From Bin87 sp965219925 (GTDB taxonomy: Bacteria > Chloroflexota > Dehalococcoidia > Lucifugimonadales > UBA3495): 64,000 nt of DNA. The stretch covers positions 2,790,001 to 2,854,000 of the forward strand of contig OZ244795.1 in NCBI GenBank assembly GCA_965219925.1, read 5' to 3'. Positions 50,508-59,135 of this stretch are shown in pieces. The first letter of the stretch is position 1; the number at the start of each line of letters is the position of its first letter. Below the pieces are notes generated by a model. The model was not told the origin of the DNA, searched no databases, and saw nothing but the letters and a program-made list of their open reading frames with translations. The translations under genes were made by a program, and so were the position numbers.

Positions 50508-51142
50508 CTACGGCGCCACTACCATTTGCAGTTCGGTGGTAGGATGGCACAACGTCTCGAACGCGTCCTGAATGCCTTCCAACGGCACAAAGTTGGTGGC
50601 GTTCAACATGTGGTCGACGGAAACTCGGCCGGTGCGCATGAGCTCCAGGCCGATGCGCCAATCTTCGAGCAACGTGCCGAACGATGACTGTACCCGAACC
50701 TCGCGCGCCATCCAGTTAGGCGGCTTCGCTGACGTGGGTTCCCAGGCGATGGCTATCATTGTCACCTGCCCACCGCGGGCCGACCGGTCCAGGGCCTGTT
50801 CAAGCGTGGAGGGAGCAGCCCCGCACTCGAAAACCACTTGGGGCCAGCGCCGCCGGTCAGCTCAACTACACGAGCTTCCAGGTCACCATTCAGGGGGTTG
50901 AGCACGGCATCAGCGCCCACGCGGACGCCGGTTTTCCACTGGGTCACGTTCGCTCCCACATCTACGATGGCGCCGGTGGTATATTCGTACTCCCTCACTG
51001 CGCCGGGCTGGGCGAGATCATACAGGAAAGCATGAACGTTAATACCACAAATCACCGAGTATTTGACATGCATAACCACCTGATTGGGACCAGGGGTCGG
51101 GTCGAGCAGTTCTTCCATCTACAGGACCTGTTCACCCTTGTA
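50508..51142 (-). pseudogene. Zinc-type alcohol dehydrogenase (MDR family) remnant
   Basis: Pieces of a medium-chain dehydrogenase remain in order. The start reads YKGEQVL, then TAG (51121-51119), then MEELLDPTPGPNQVV and SVICGINVHAF with the first zinc Cys and His. GAIVDVGANVTQWKTGVRV jumps directly to GADAVLNPLNGDLEARVVE, so about 110 residues with the other zinc ligands and the Rossmann glycines are missing. Near 50836 a frameshift separates VELTGGAGP from VVFECGAAPSTLEQALD. The end (FVPLEGIQDAFETL) is normal. Three independent lesions make it a clear pseudogene. Confidence 0.78.
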
Positions 51143-51234
51143 TGTAGCTCCTCTCGTAGTTCCGTACTCCTCTGACCATGCAGTCGCGCCCATCATAGCA
51201 GACATTGCCGTGACTACGGCTCAAGTACTGCACC

Positions 51235-51567
51235 CTCACGCGTACTCACATTTATCTGTCATTGCGAGAATCTTACGATCATCCTGAGCCCGTCGAAGGA
51301 TCATCCCGAGCTTGTCGGGGGACGTGGCAACCTTGATGAGGCTGAATACACGTCAACGAACCGCCGTTGCTACGGCGACGAGATTCCCAACCCCCGCATC
51401 GAGTACGGGGTCGCAATGACAAAGTGGGTACGCGTAAGACGGCAGGGCCTATTCAGAGTTGTGGAAATTAACCACCCGCTCGTCCTGAGCCTGTCGAAGG
51501 ACGGTTGCCGATGGTTCGACAAGCTCACCATGAGCGGAGGTCGAAGGATTTTGAAAAGGCCCTGGTG
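51235..51567. repeat. Dispersed palindromic repeat, copy D, with a 129-base extension
   Basis: Same length as copy C (204-base core, 51235-51438, plus 129-base tract to 51567) and same orientation, differing at a small number of scattered positions. Ends are ctcacgcgtactcacattt and aaagtgggtacgcgtaag. Together C and D form 333-base direct repeats around the S41-like gene and the dehydrogenase remnant. The 114 bases after it hold the sodN leader. Confidence 0.8.
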
Positions 51568-51681
51568 GGCGGCGTTGCGCCCTTGCGCCGGATTGCAAAT
51601 TACGCTAGCATTTTCTTCGCAATACCCGATGCCCTACGGCGGGAGCCTGGGGCCCAGACTGCCAAGAGGAGGCATCAAAAT

Positions 51682-52152
51682 ATGTTCAACCCCGTTGCAT
51701 TCTTAAAACCCCGCACGGTTCACGCTCACTGCGATATCCCCTGCGGCATCTACGACCCGCTGGTGGCAAAAATAGCCGCGCAAACCGTCCAGAAAATGGT
51801 CCTGCGGATGCAGAGCCTTGAAGCTCCCCAGGCCGGGGCGCCGGCCGGCGAACGCCAGACATTCGCCAACACATTCTCCCGTTACGTAACGGTTAAGGAA
51901 GAACACGCCGAGAAGTGCAAGGAAGAATTGCGCATCCTGTGGGCCGACTACGCCTGGCCGAATACCGACGCCAACGAAATCGCCGGGAAGTTCAATTCCG
52001 CAATGAAACTGGCCGGTCAGTGCAAGCAGACCGTGAGCATGGAAAACGCGGAAGCGCTGGTTGCGGCGTGCGACGATATCGCATCCGCATTTTGGGCGAC
52101 CAAAAACGTGGACTACAGTGATCCCAACGCCGCCGCCCGCTATGGGGCATAG
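51682..52152 (+). CDS. sodN: Nickel-type superoxide dismutase
   Basis: Converts superoxide to hydrogen peroxide and oxygen. ATG at 51682 follows AGAGGAGG; the open frame before it only covers the repeat. The nickel hook HCDIPCGIYDP begins at residue 16, after a 15-residue leader ending in VHA. In the family, cleavage in front of that His frees the amino group that binds nickel together with the two Cys. The rest (156 aa in all) is the four-helix bundle. The leader protease gene sodX, often adjacent, is not seen here. A terminator follows, so sodN seems to be transcribed alone. Confidence 0.93.
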   Translation: MFNPVAFLKPRTVHAHCDIPCGIYDPLVAKIAAQTVQKMVLRMQSLEAPQAGAPAGERQTFANTFSRYVTVKEEHAEKCKEELRILWADYAWPNTDANEIAGKFNSAMKLAGQCKQTVSMENAEALVAACDDIASAFWATKNVDYSDPNAAARYGA

Positions 52153-52198
52153 AGGCATGAAACTGCCTTAGACCCGGTGCAAGATCACCAACTGATGC

Positions 52199-52239
52199 TG
52201 CGGGAAAACTGGTCAATCAGTTTTCCCGCAGGCGTTTTT
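52199..52239 (+). terminator. Rho-independent terminator after sodN
   Basis: A perfect 12-base stem (tgcgggaaaact with agttttcccgca), an eight-base loop and, four bases on, a run of five T. It separates sodN from the SPFH gene. Confidence 0.8.
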
Positions 52240-52256
52240 CGCCAGGAGGGAATGGA

Positions 52257-53177
52257 ATGGACAGTATATTCATCGCCCCACTAGTATTGCTGCTTTTAGT
52301 TTTGGTGGGCGCATGGTATTTCCTTCGCCCGCGCAATTTTCGTACTCTGGCCGAATACGAAAGGATGGTGGTATATGCGGCCACGGGTCGGTTGAATGCG
52401 GTAAAAGGTCCGGGATTGATTCATTTGTGGCCGTGGGAAACTGTCCCCGACGGTGCGTTGATGGACCTCCGTGATATGGTTGTCAGAGATAGAGTCCTGC
52501 ATTGCCAAACCTCGGACAACATTGTGGTTGAAATCGAACCGGCGGTGGTGTACAAGATCACCGACCCCGCCAAGACGCTGACTGAGATTCAAAACCCCGA
52601 GGCCGGGATCACTACGTCGGCCCATGCAGCTTTGCGAGCGATCGTAGGGACAATGAGCCTGACGCAGGTGATAACCAGCAGACAGGGTATTGCTGAGCAA
52701 ATGTCGAGCAACATCGCTATGCAGGCGGAACGCTGGGGAATGGATGTAATCAACGTAGAGATTCAGGAGATAAAACTGGACCAGGAAGTGGTTTCGGCCA
52801 TGAACCTGCGCCGCGCACAAGAGGAAGAATCGGAAGCGAACCGCCTGGCTACGGTGGTGCAAGCCGATGCCAAACGGCAGGCCGCCCTGGCCGACAGCGA
52901 GGCTCTACGCACCCTTGCCGATGCGGAAAAATACGCCGTGATTGCCAAAGCCGAGGGCGACAAGACTGCCGAGATTCTGCGTTCGGAAGGTATTGCATCC
53001 CTGTATCAGGTGCTGGCCAAGCTCGGTGACGACGTGGACGTTGCCCTCAAGTACGAGCAGATACAGGCGCTTCGCACTATCGGCGAGTCGACCAACTCTA
53101 AACTGGTTATCGTGCCGGAGAATCTTTCTCAGATAAACGGTTTACGCGACGTGTCGCTGCTCGACCGGGCAGTGTAG
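52257..53177 (+). CDS. SPFH/band-7 (stomatin/slipin-like) membrane protein
   Basis: A 306-residue protein with one N-terminal membrane segment (residues 5-23), then the SPFH domain: EYERMVVYAATGRLNAVKGPGL, DLRDMVVRDRVLHCQTSDNIVVEIEPAVVYKITDP, and ALRAIVGTMSLTQVITSR. A long charged coiled coil follows at residues 180-255 (EEESEANRLATVVQADAKRQ). Such slipins form oligomers in membrane microdomains and help control membrane quality; often an NfeD protease gene is next to them, but none is seen here. The gene sits 18 bases after the sodN terminator. Confidence 0.9.
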   Translation: MDSIFIAPLVLLLLVLVGAWYFLRPRNFRTLAEYERMVVYAATGRLNAVKGPGLIHLWPWETVPDGALMDLRDMVVRDRVLHCQTSDNIVVEIEPAVVYKITDPAKTLTEIQNPEAGITTSAHAALRAIVGTMSLTQVITSRQGIAEQMSSNIAMQAERWGMDVINVEIQEIKLDQEVVSAMNLRRAQEEESEANRLATVVQADAKRQAALADSEALRTLADAEKYAVIAKAEGDKTAEILRSEGIASLYQVLAKLGDDVDVALKYEQIQALRTIGESTNSKLVIVPENLSQINGLRDVSLLDRAV

Positions 53178-53338
53178 TCCGAACATTCCGGCGCCCCGTT
53201 CGGCACCTGCGCGCCGGTTGCAGTCGATTCGTCTAGAGTTCCAACGTGGATAGCGCTTCGCCATAGGATTTGGCTTCGCCTTGCCAATGGCAAAATCGTT
53301 GCTGCGGTGATGCAGTTATGACGGGCCGGCCCCAAAGG

Positions 53339-55186
53339 TCATGATGCCCGGCGCACGTACTCTTGTATCACCGTCAAAAACGCATCTCCGTATCGTTCCA
53401 GCTTGGCTGGCCCCACGCCCGATACCCCCAGCATGGCCTGATGGTCAGTTGGCCTGGCCGCCGCCATCGCCTTCAGAGTTGCGTCGCTGAACACTACGAA
53501 CGCCGGCACGCTCTGCTCATCGGCCAGCCGGCGACGCAGCGCGCGCAGTTCATCAAACAAACCTTCGTCATATTCAGCAGTTGTGCCGACCATTGCCACC
53601 GCGGACCTTTTACGCCCGTTATCGCGCCGCTCTCGTTTGACCTCAGCATCATCCACCCGCATATCCAGCGTCAAACTGGCCCGGCTCCGCAGCCACTCCC
53701 GCCCGGCGACGGTTACGCTGACGGTGGCGTACTGGCCGTCGGCCCTGGCCAGCAGTCCTTTCTCAACCAGCCCATCGGCGAACCGACGCAGTCCGTTGCG
53801 GTCATAGTCGTCAACGATGCCGAACACGCTCAACTGGTCGTGACCCAATTCCCGTATCCGTTCCAGGTTGCTCCCCAACAGCACGTTGATCACGTGGGCA
53901 ATGCCGAACCGCTCTCCGGTGCGTACCACCGCCGACAGCAGTTTTTGGGACACCAGCGTAACGTCCACCGGACGCCGCTCGGCCAGGCACACGTCGCAGT
54001 TGCCGCAGGTTTCACCGGGTATCTTCTCGCCAAAGTAGGCCAGCAGGTACTTGCGCCGGCAGGTTTGGAGCCGGCCGTAGTCAACCATCTGTTGCAGTTG
54101 CCGTTCTGACACGGCCCTGGCATCGCCCGTCATTCCCTGGATGAAGTATTCCTGTTTGGCGCGGTCGCCCTCGCTGAAAAACAGCACGCAGTCGCTGGGC
54201 AGCCCGTCGCGCCCGGCCCGTCCCGTCTCCTGGTAATAGCCCTCGATGGACTTGGGCAGCGCGTAGTGAACCACCAGCCGGATGTCGGGTTTGTCGATAC
54301 CCATGCCAAAGGCAATGGTGGCGGCAACGACGGGAACGTCGCCGTCAATAAACCGTTCCTGAGTTATGCGACGGATTTCCGGGTCAAGCCCAGCGTGATA
54401 CGCCACTGTTGGGTGGCCGTGGTCCGTCAGCCGAGCAGCCAGTTCCTCAGTTTCCTTGCGCGAAAAGCAATAAACAATCGCCGACTGCCCTCTCCGTTCG
54501 TTCAACAAGCCCAGCAGAGCTTCCCATGTTCCTGATCTGCGCTGCACGCGATAAGTCAGGTTAGCCCGGTCAAAACCGGACACGAACTGCGCGCCATCAT
54601 ACAGCCCCAGTTGCTCCACTATGTCCTGACGCACCCGCTCGGTAGCCGTCGCCGTGAGGGCCATCATCGGCGTATCGGGAAACCGCTTTCGCAGTTCCGA
54701 CAGGGTAAGATAATCAGGACGGAAATCATGTCCCCATTCGCTGATGCAATGCGCCTCGTCGATGGCGATGAGGCGCAAGTCCAGCGTCCCCAGGAGCCGC
54801 TGAAAGCCGGGCATACTGACCCGCTCCGGAGCAACATACAGCAAGCTGACCCTGCCGGCTTGCGCCCGTCGTTCCACGTTGGCGGCGGTTGCGTGGTCCA
54901 GGCTGCTATTGAGGAACTCGGCGGGGATGCCGTTGGCCCGCAGTCCATCCACCTGGTCCTTCATCAGCGCAATCAGCGGCGACACCACCAGGGTCAGCCC
55001 GCCAAGCGCCAGCGCTGGCAACTGGTAGCACAGGGACTTGCCCCCGCCCGTCGGCATGACAACCAGGCTGTTGCGTCCGGCTAGGGCGTTGCTGATTACC
55101 GCCTCCTGGCCGAGACGAAATTCATCGTACCCGAAATGCTGTTTTAGCAGTTGGCGCAGAGTCAGGGTTTCATCCGCCATTGCCAC
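53339..55186 (-). CDS. recQ: ATP-dependent DNA helicase RecQ
   Basis: A 3'-5' DNA helicase for recombination and fork repair, 615 aa. The helicase motifs are present: MPTGGGKSLCYQ near residue 45, DEAH in IDEAHCISEWGHDFRPDY near residue 145, TATAT, and the QETGRAGRDGLPSDC arginine-finger motif near residue 330. The RecQ zinc domain follows (CRRKYLLAYFGE, CGNCDVC), then the winged helix and a C-terminal HRDC domain (LFDELRALRRRLADEQ, MLGVSGVGPAKLERYGDAFL). It lies 34 bases after hemL and may be the tail of the tetrapyrrole operon. Confidence 0.96.
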   Translation of the reverse strand: MAMADETLTLRQLLKQHFGYDEFRLGQEAVISNALAGRNSLVVMPTGGGKSLCYQLPALALGGLTLVVSPLIALMKDQVDGLRANGIPAEFLNSSLDHATAANVERRAQAGRVSLLYVAPERVSMPGFQRLLGTLDLRLIAIDEAHCISEWGHDFRPDYLTLSELRKRFPDTPMMALTATATERVRQDIVEQLGLYDGAQFVSGFDRANLTYRVQRRSGTWEALLGLLNERRGQSAIVYCFSRKETEELAARLTDHGHPTVAYHAGLDPEIRRITQERFIDGDVPVVAATIAFGMGIDKPDIRLVVHYALPKSIEGYYQETGRAGRDGLPSDCVLFFSEGDRAKQEYFIQGMTGDARAVSERQLQQMVDYGRLQTCRRKYLLAYFGEKIPGETCGNCDVCLAERRPVDVTLVSQKLLSAVVRTGERFGIAHVINVLLGSNLERIRELGHDQLSVFGIVDDYDRNGLRRFADGLVEKGLLARADGQYATVSVTVAGREWLRSRASLTLDMRVDDAEVKRERRDNGRKRSAVAMVGTTAEYDEGLFDELRALRRRLADEQSVPAFVVFSDATLKAMAAARPTDHQAMLGVSGVGPAKLERYGDAFLTVIQEYVRRAS

Positions 55187-55220
55187 CCACCCGCCGGGAT
55201 AATCCTCTAGCCCCCGGATG

Positions 55221-56507
55221 CTACCTCATCGCTGCCAGCGCGTCGCCCACCGCCACAATCGTGCGGTCTATGTCGGCGTCGGTGTGGGCGATGGACACGA
55301 AGCCCGCTTCAAACTGCGACGGCGCGATGTACACGCCCCGCTCCAGCAACGCGTGCATGTATCGCCCGTAGGCTGCCGCGTCCGACTGCTCCACCTGTGC
55401 CAGCGCAGACACCGGCCCCGCATTGAAAAACCCGGTGAACATTGACGCCACTCGATTGATCGTGGACGGCATCTCCGCGGTGGCAAACGAATGCGCTATG
55501 CCTTCCGTCAAGCGCACCGCTGTTGCTTCGAGCTGGTCGTAAACGCCGGGGCGTTGCATTTCGGTGAGCGTGGCCACGCCGGCGGCCACTGCAAGCGGGT
55601 TGCCGGATAACGTTCCCGCCTGATACATGGGCCCCAGGGGAGCCACCATCTGCATAATGTCGACGCGACCACCGTACGCACCCACCGGCAAGCCACCCCC
55701 GATGATTTTGCCCATCGTGGTGATGTCCGGGGTGATGCCGTAGAGGGTTTGAGCGCCTCCGTAAGCGACACGAAAGCCGGTAATCACCTCGTCGAATATG
55801 AGCAGCGCGCCGTAGGATTCGGTGATGCGCCGCAATCCGTCCAGGAACCCGTCTGCGGGCGGTACGACCCCCATATTGCCGGCCACGGGTTCGACTATCA
55901 CGGCCGCAATGTCGCTGGGCCAGGCGTCGAACAGGATTTGTACCGACTCCAGTTCGTTGTAGGCCGCAACCAGGGTTTCGGCGGCATAGGATTCCGGAAC
56001 TCCGGCGCTGGTGGGAACCCCGTGAGTCAGCGCACCCGATCCGGCCTGCACCAGCAAACCGTCGGCGTGCCCGTGGTAGTTGCCGGCGAATTTCACAATC
56101 TTGGAGCGGCCGGTAAACGCCCGAGCCAGACGCAACGCAGACATGCAGGCCTCGGTTCCCGAATTGACCAGGCGAACCATGCCCACGGAGGGCAGCGCCT
56201 GGCATATCATCTCGGCAAGCTGGACTTCCTGCTCCACCGGCGCGCCGAACGACGTGCCGTCTGCCGCAGCACGCTGCACCGCGTCGACGATGACCGGATG
56301 GGCATGTCCGAGCGCGAGCGGTCCCCAAGACCCGAGGTAGTCGATATATTCGTTACCGTCAACGTCCCAGACCCGGGCACCGTTCCCGCGGGCTATGAAT
56401 GGGGGAGTTCCTTCCACGGCGCGAAAAGAGCGCACCGGGCTGTTGACGCCACCGGGGATGAATCGTTGCGCCCGTTCGAATAACTGCTGGGACCGTTGTT
56501 GTTGCAT
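55221..56507 (-). CDS. hemL: Glutamate-1-semialdehyde 2,1-aminomutase
   Basis: PLP enzyme making 5-aminolevulinate from glutamate-1-semialdehyde, the product of HemA. The 428 residues show FIPGGVNSPVRSF at the start, NYHGHADGLLVQAGSG near residue 143, the cofactor Asp in LIFDEVITGFRV near residue 238 and the PLP Lys in MGKIIGGGLPVGAYGG near residue 265. Length is standard. Last tetrapyrrole gene of the operon, 46 bases after hemB. Confidence 0.96.
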   Translation of the reverse strand: MQQQRSQQLFERAQRFIPGGVNSPVRSFRAVEGTPPFIARGNGARVWDVDGNEYIDYLGSWGPLALGHAHPVIVDAVQRAAADGTSFGAPVEQEVQLAEMICQALPSVGMVRLVNSGTEACMSALRLARAFTGRSKIVKFAGNYHGHADGLLVQAGSGALTHGVPTSAGVPESYAAETLVAAYNELESVQILFDAWPSDIAAVIVEPVAGNMGVVPPADGFLDGLRRITESYGALLIFDEVITGFRVAYGGAQTLYGITPDITTMGKIIGGGLPVGAYGGRVDIMQMVAPLGPMYQAGTLSGNPLAVAAGVATLTEMQRPGVYDQLEATAVRLTEGIAHSFATAEMPSTINRVASMFTGFFNAGPVSALAQVEQSDAAAYGRYMHALLERGVYIAPSQFEAGFVSIAHTDADIDRTIVAVGDALAAMR

Positions 56508-56553
56508 TGTGGCCGAAACCTCTGTGGATTGAGAGTACGGTTGTATCGGTTGA

Positions 56554-57537
56554 TTACTCAGCGCCTCGGAGCCAGCGGGCCACTTCCTTGGCGTGATAGG
56601 AGATGATGATGTCTGCGCCGGCCCGGCGGATGGCGGTGAGCAGTTCCAGGGTGATGGGTTTTTCGTCCACCCAACCGGCTCGGGAGGCTGCTTTCACCAT
56701 TGAGTATTCGCCGCTAACGTTGTAGGCGGCAAGGGGGTAGTCGTACCGGTCGCGAGCCTCTTTGATGACATCCAGGTAGGCCATAGCCGGTTTGACCATC
56801 ACAATGTCTGCGCCTTCGGCGATGTCCGATTCGATCTCGCGCATCGCCATGCGTCGGTTGGCGGAGTCCATTTGGTAGCTGCGGCGATCGCCAAACTGAG
56901 GCGTTGAGTCCGCGGCAACGCGGAACGGCCCATAAAACGATGATGCGTACTTGGCCGCGTATCCCATGATGGGTGTGTCATCGTAACCGTGGGCGTCGAG
57001 GGTTTCTCGGATGGCGCGCACCTGGCCGTCCATCATCGACGATGGAGCTACCATGTCTGCGCCCGCCTGCACTTGCGTCAGCGCCGAACGTGCCAACAGC
57101 TCAAGGGTGCCGTCGTTATCGACCTTCCCGTTATCGATGAGGCCGCAGTGCCCGTGATCGGTATATTCGCACAGGCAAACATCTCCGATGACCATCAGGC
57201 CGGGCGCTCTCTGTTTGATTGTGCGGGTGGCTTCCTGAATAATTCCTTCAGGATCGTAAGCGCCGCTGCCAACTGCGTCTTTTTCCGGCGGCAAACCAAA
57301 AAGCAATACCGACGGTATCCCCAGCTCGACGATCTCGTCGATTTCTTCATGGAGCCGGTCGATGGACGTGTGGAAGCAACCGGGCATGGGCTCTATCTCA
57401 TTGCGAATGTTTTCACCGTGGGTTACGAACATCGGGTAGATGAAATTAGCGGTATCCAACCGGGTTTCGCGTACGAGATTGCGCACCGGTTCCTTCTCCC
57501 GCAATCGCCTCATGCGCAAATCTGGATGTTTCAGCAT
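56554..57537 (-). CDS. hemB: Delta-aminolevulinic acid dehydratase (porphobilinogen synthase)
   Basis: Condenses two 5-aminolevulinate molecules to porphobilinogen. The 327-residue protein has both Schiff-base lysines (YAAKYASSFYGPFR near residue 195 and MVKPAMAYLDVI near residue 248). A zinc-binding Cys cluster reads CLCEYTDHGHCG near residue 120, so this is the zinc-dependent type. DMVAPSSMMDGQV lies between. The gene sits 37 bases after the cobA-hemD fusion. Confidence 0.96.
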   Translation of the reverse strand: MLKHPDLRMRRLREKEPVRNLVRETRLDTANFIYPMFVTHGENIRNEIEPMPGCFHTSIDRLHEEIDEIVELGIPSVLLFGLPPEKDAVGSGAYDPEGIIQEATRTIKQRAPGLMVIGDVCLCEYTDHGHCGLIDNGKVDNDGTLELLARSALTQVQAGADMVAPSSMMDGQVRAIRETLDAHGYDDTPIMGYAAKYASSFYGPFRVAADSTPQFGDRRSYQMDSANRRMAMREIESDIAEGADIVMVKPAMAYLDVIKEARDRYDYPLAAYNVSGEYSMVKAASRAGWVDEKPITLELLTAIRRAGADIIISYHAKEVARWLRGAE

Positions 57538-57574
57538 GACTACCCTCCGTCTCTCCCGTTCTGAATCAGCGATG

Positions 57575-59098
57575 TTAGGCCGCGTAGAATCTTACCAGCG
57601 CGTCGGCCAGTCCTTCGACGGTGGCCTCGTCAGCGACGACGGCTACGTTCAATCCCAGTTCAACGGCGGTTGCGGCGGTAATCGGGCCGATACAAGCCAC
57701 CAGGCAATCGTCCAGCAAGGGCCGGTTTTCGCCCGCGATTTCCACCAGGTTGCGTACCGTCGAGGAGCTCGTGAAGGTTACCACATCGACGCCGTTGCGC
57801 AGGACATCCGCGGCCTTCTGTTCTATGCCGGCAGGGCGCACGTTCCGATATGCGGCGACGCGGCGGACATTGGCGCCCAGCCCGGCCAACCCGCCGGCCA
57901 GAGCATCCCTGCCGATGGCGGAACCCGGCAACACGACCAGCCGATCTTTCCAATCGCGGCCGGACAGTTCGGCGACCACGTCCTCTGATACCGACCTGCG
58001 AGGCACAAAATCGGGTTGAATGCCACGGGCAACCAGGGCATCCGAAGTTGCCGGGCCGATGGCCGCAATCGTGGAACCCGCGAAGTAGCGGGCGTCATAA
58101 TTCAGCGCACTCAACCGGTTCCAAACGTGTTCGACCGCGTTGGCGCTGGCAAAAATTATCCAGCGACCGGCGACGCCGGCAGTCTCCGTCAGCAGTTGGT
58201 CCAGCTCGTCGTAATCTTCCAGCGGGCCAATTTCGATGGAAGGGAGTTCAATTGGGTCTGCGCCCAGCTGCGATAGGATTTCAACGAAGCGGGAAGTTTG
58301 GGTTCGCGACCGGGTAACAAGCACGCGTTTGCCCCAGAGGGGCCGGCGGTCGAACCACCCCACGTTGTCGCGCAGGCTGGCAACCTCCCCGATTACCGCT
58401 ATCACCGGGGCTGCCATCCCAGCTTGTTTGCCGCGCTCCACGATGTTCGCCAGGTTGCCGGTTACGGTGCGTTGACGCTGCCAGGTTCCCCATTGAACCA
58501 GGGCGACCGGAGTCTCGGCGCTCATACCGCTGTCTCGCAGCGTGGACAGGATGCCGGGCAGGGCCGCCCACCCCATCAACACTACCAGGGTGCCGCCGGT
58601 TTTTGCCAATGCAGCCCAGGGGGTATTGGTCTCGGTCTTGGTCGGGTCTTCGCTGCCCGTTACCACTGTAACCGACGTGGCTATGCCCCGGTGCGTTACC
58701 GGTATACCGGCGTAAGCGGCAGCGGCCACGGCGGACGTTACACCCGGCACGACCTCAAATGGGATACCGGCACCGGCGAGGGCGATGGCCTCTTCGCCGC
58801 CACGACCGAACACGAAGGGATCACCGCCTTTTAGCCGCACCACCTCATTCCCGGCGGATCCTTCTGCGACCAGGAGTTCGTTGATCTCCGATTGCGACAA
58901 CGCCTGTCTACCGCGTTCTTTCCCGACAAAAATATGTCGGGATGTCGCCTTGGAGAGTCCCAACAGGGAGGGATCCAGGAGTCGGTCGTACACCACGACG
59001 TCGGCCGTGGCCAACACCCGGGCCCCTTTGACGGTCAGCAAGCCCGGATCACCCGGACCCGCGCCAACCAAATAGACGATTCCCCGTGATGCGACCAT
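57575..59098 (-). CDS. cobA-hemD: Fused uroporphyrinogen-III C-methyltransferase and uroporphyrinogen-III synthase
   Basis: Two enzymes in one 507-residue chain. Residues 1-245 are the SAM-dependent methyltransferase that makes precorrin-2: YLVGAGPGDPGLLTVKGARVL, VVRLKGGDPFVFGRGGEE and VTHRGIATSVTVVTGSED are all diagnostic. Residues 250-507 are uroporphyrinogen-III synthase: GKRVLVTRSRTQTSRFVEIL, ELPSIEIGPLEDYDELD, WIIFASANAVEHV and VVTFTSSSTVRNLVEI. Fusion of SUMT and HemD is known in several phyla. It ties the main pathway to siroheme, which is the heme precursor here if the fused AhbAB acts as proposed. Confidence 0.94.
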   Translation of the reverse strand: MVASRGIVYLVGAGPGDPGLLTVKGARVLATADVVVYDRLLDPSLLGLSKATSRHIFVGKERGRQALSQSEINELLVAEGSAGNEVVRLKGGDPFVFGRGGEEAIALAGAGIPFEVVPGVTSAVAAAAYAGIPVTHRGIATSVTVVTGSEDPTKTETNTPWAALAKTGGTLVVLMGWAALPGILSTLRDSGMSAETPVALVQWGTWQRQRTVTGNLANIVERGKQAGMAAPVIAVIGEVASLRDNVGWFDRRPLWGKRVLVTRSRTQTSRFVEILSQLGADPIELPSIEIGPLEDYDELDQLLTETAGVAGRWIIFASANAVEHVWNRLSALNYDARYFAGSTIAAIGPATSDALVARGIQPDFVPRRSVSEDVVAELSGRDWKDRLVVLPGSAIGRDALAGGLAGLGANVRRVAAYRNVRPAGIEQKAADVLRNGVDVVTFTSSSTVRNLVEIAGENRPLLDDCLVACIGPITAATAVELGLNVAVVADEATVEGLADALVRFYAA

Positions 59099-59135
59099 GG
59101 CAAGATGCTATATCAATTTGGAGATCGAGCGCCAG

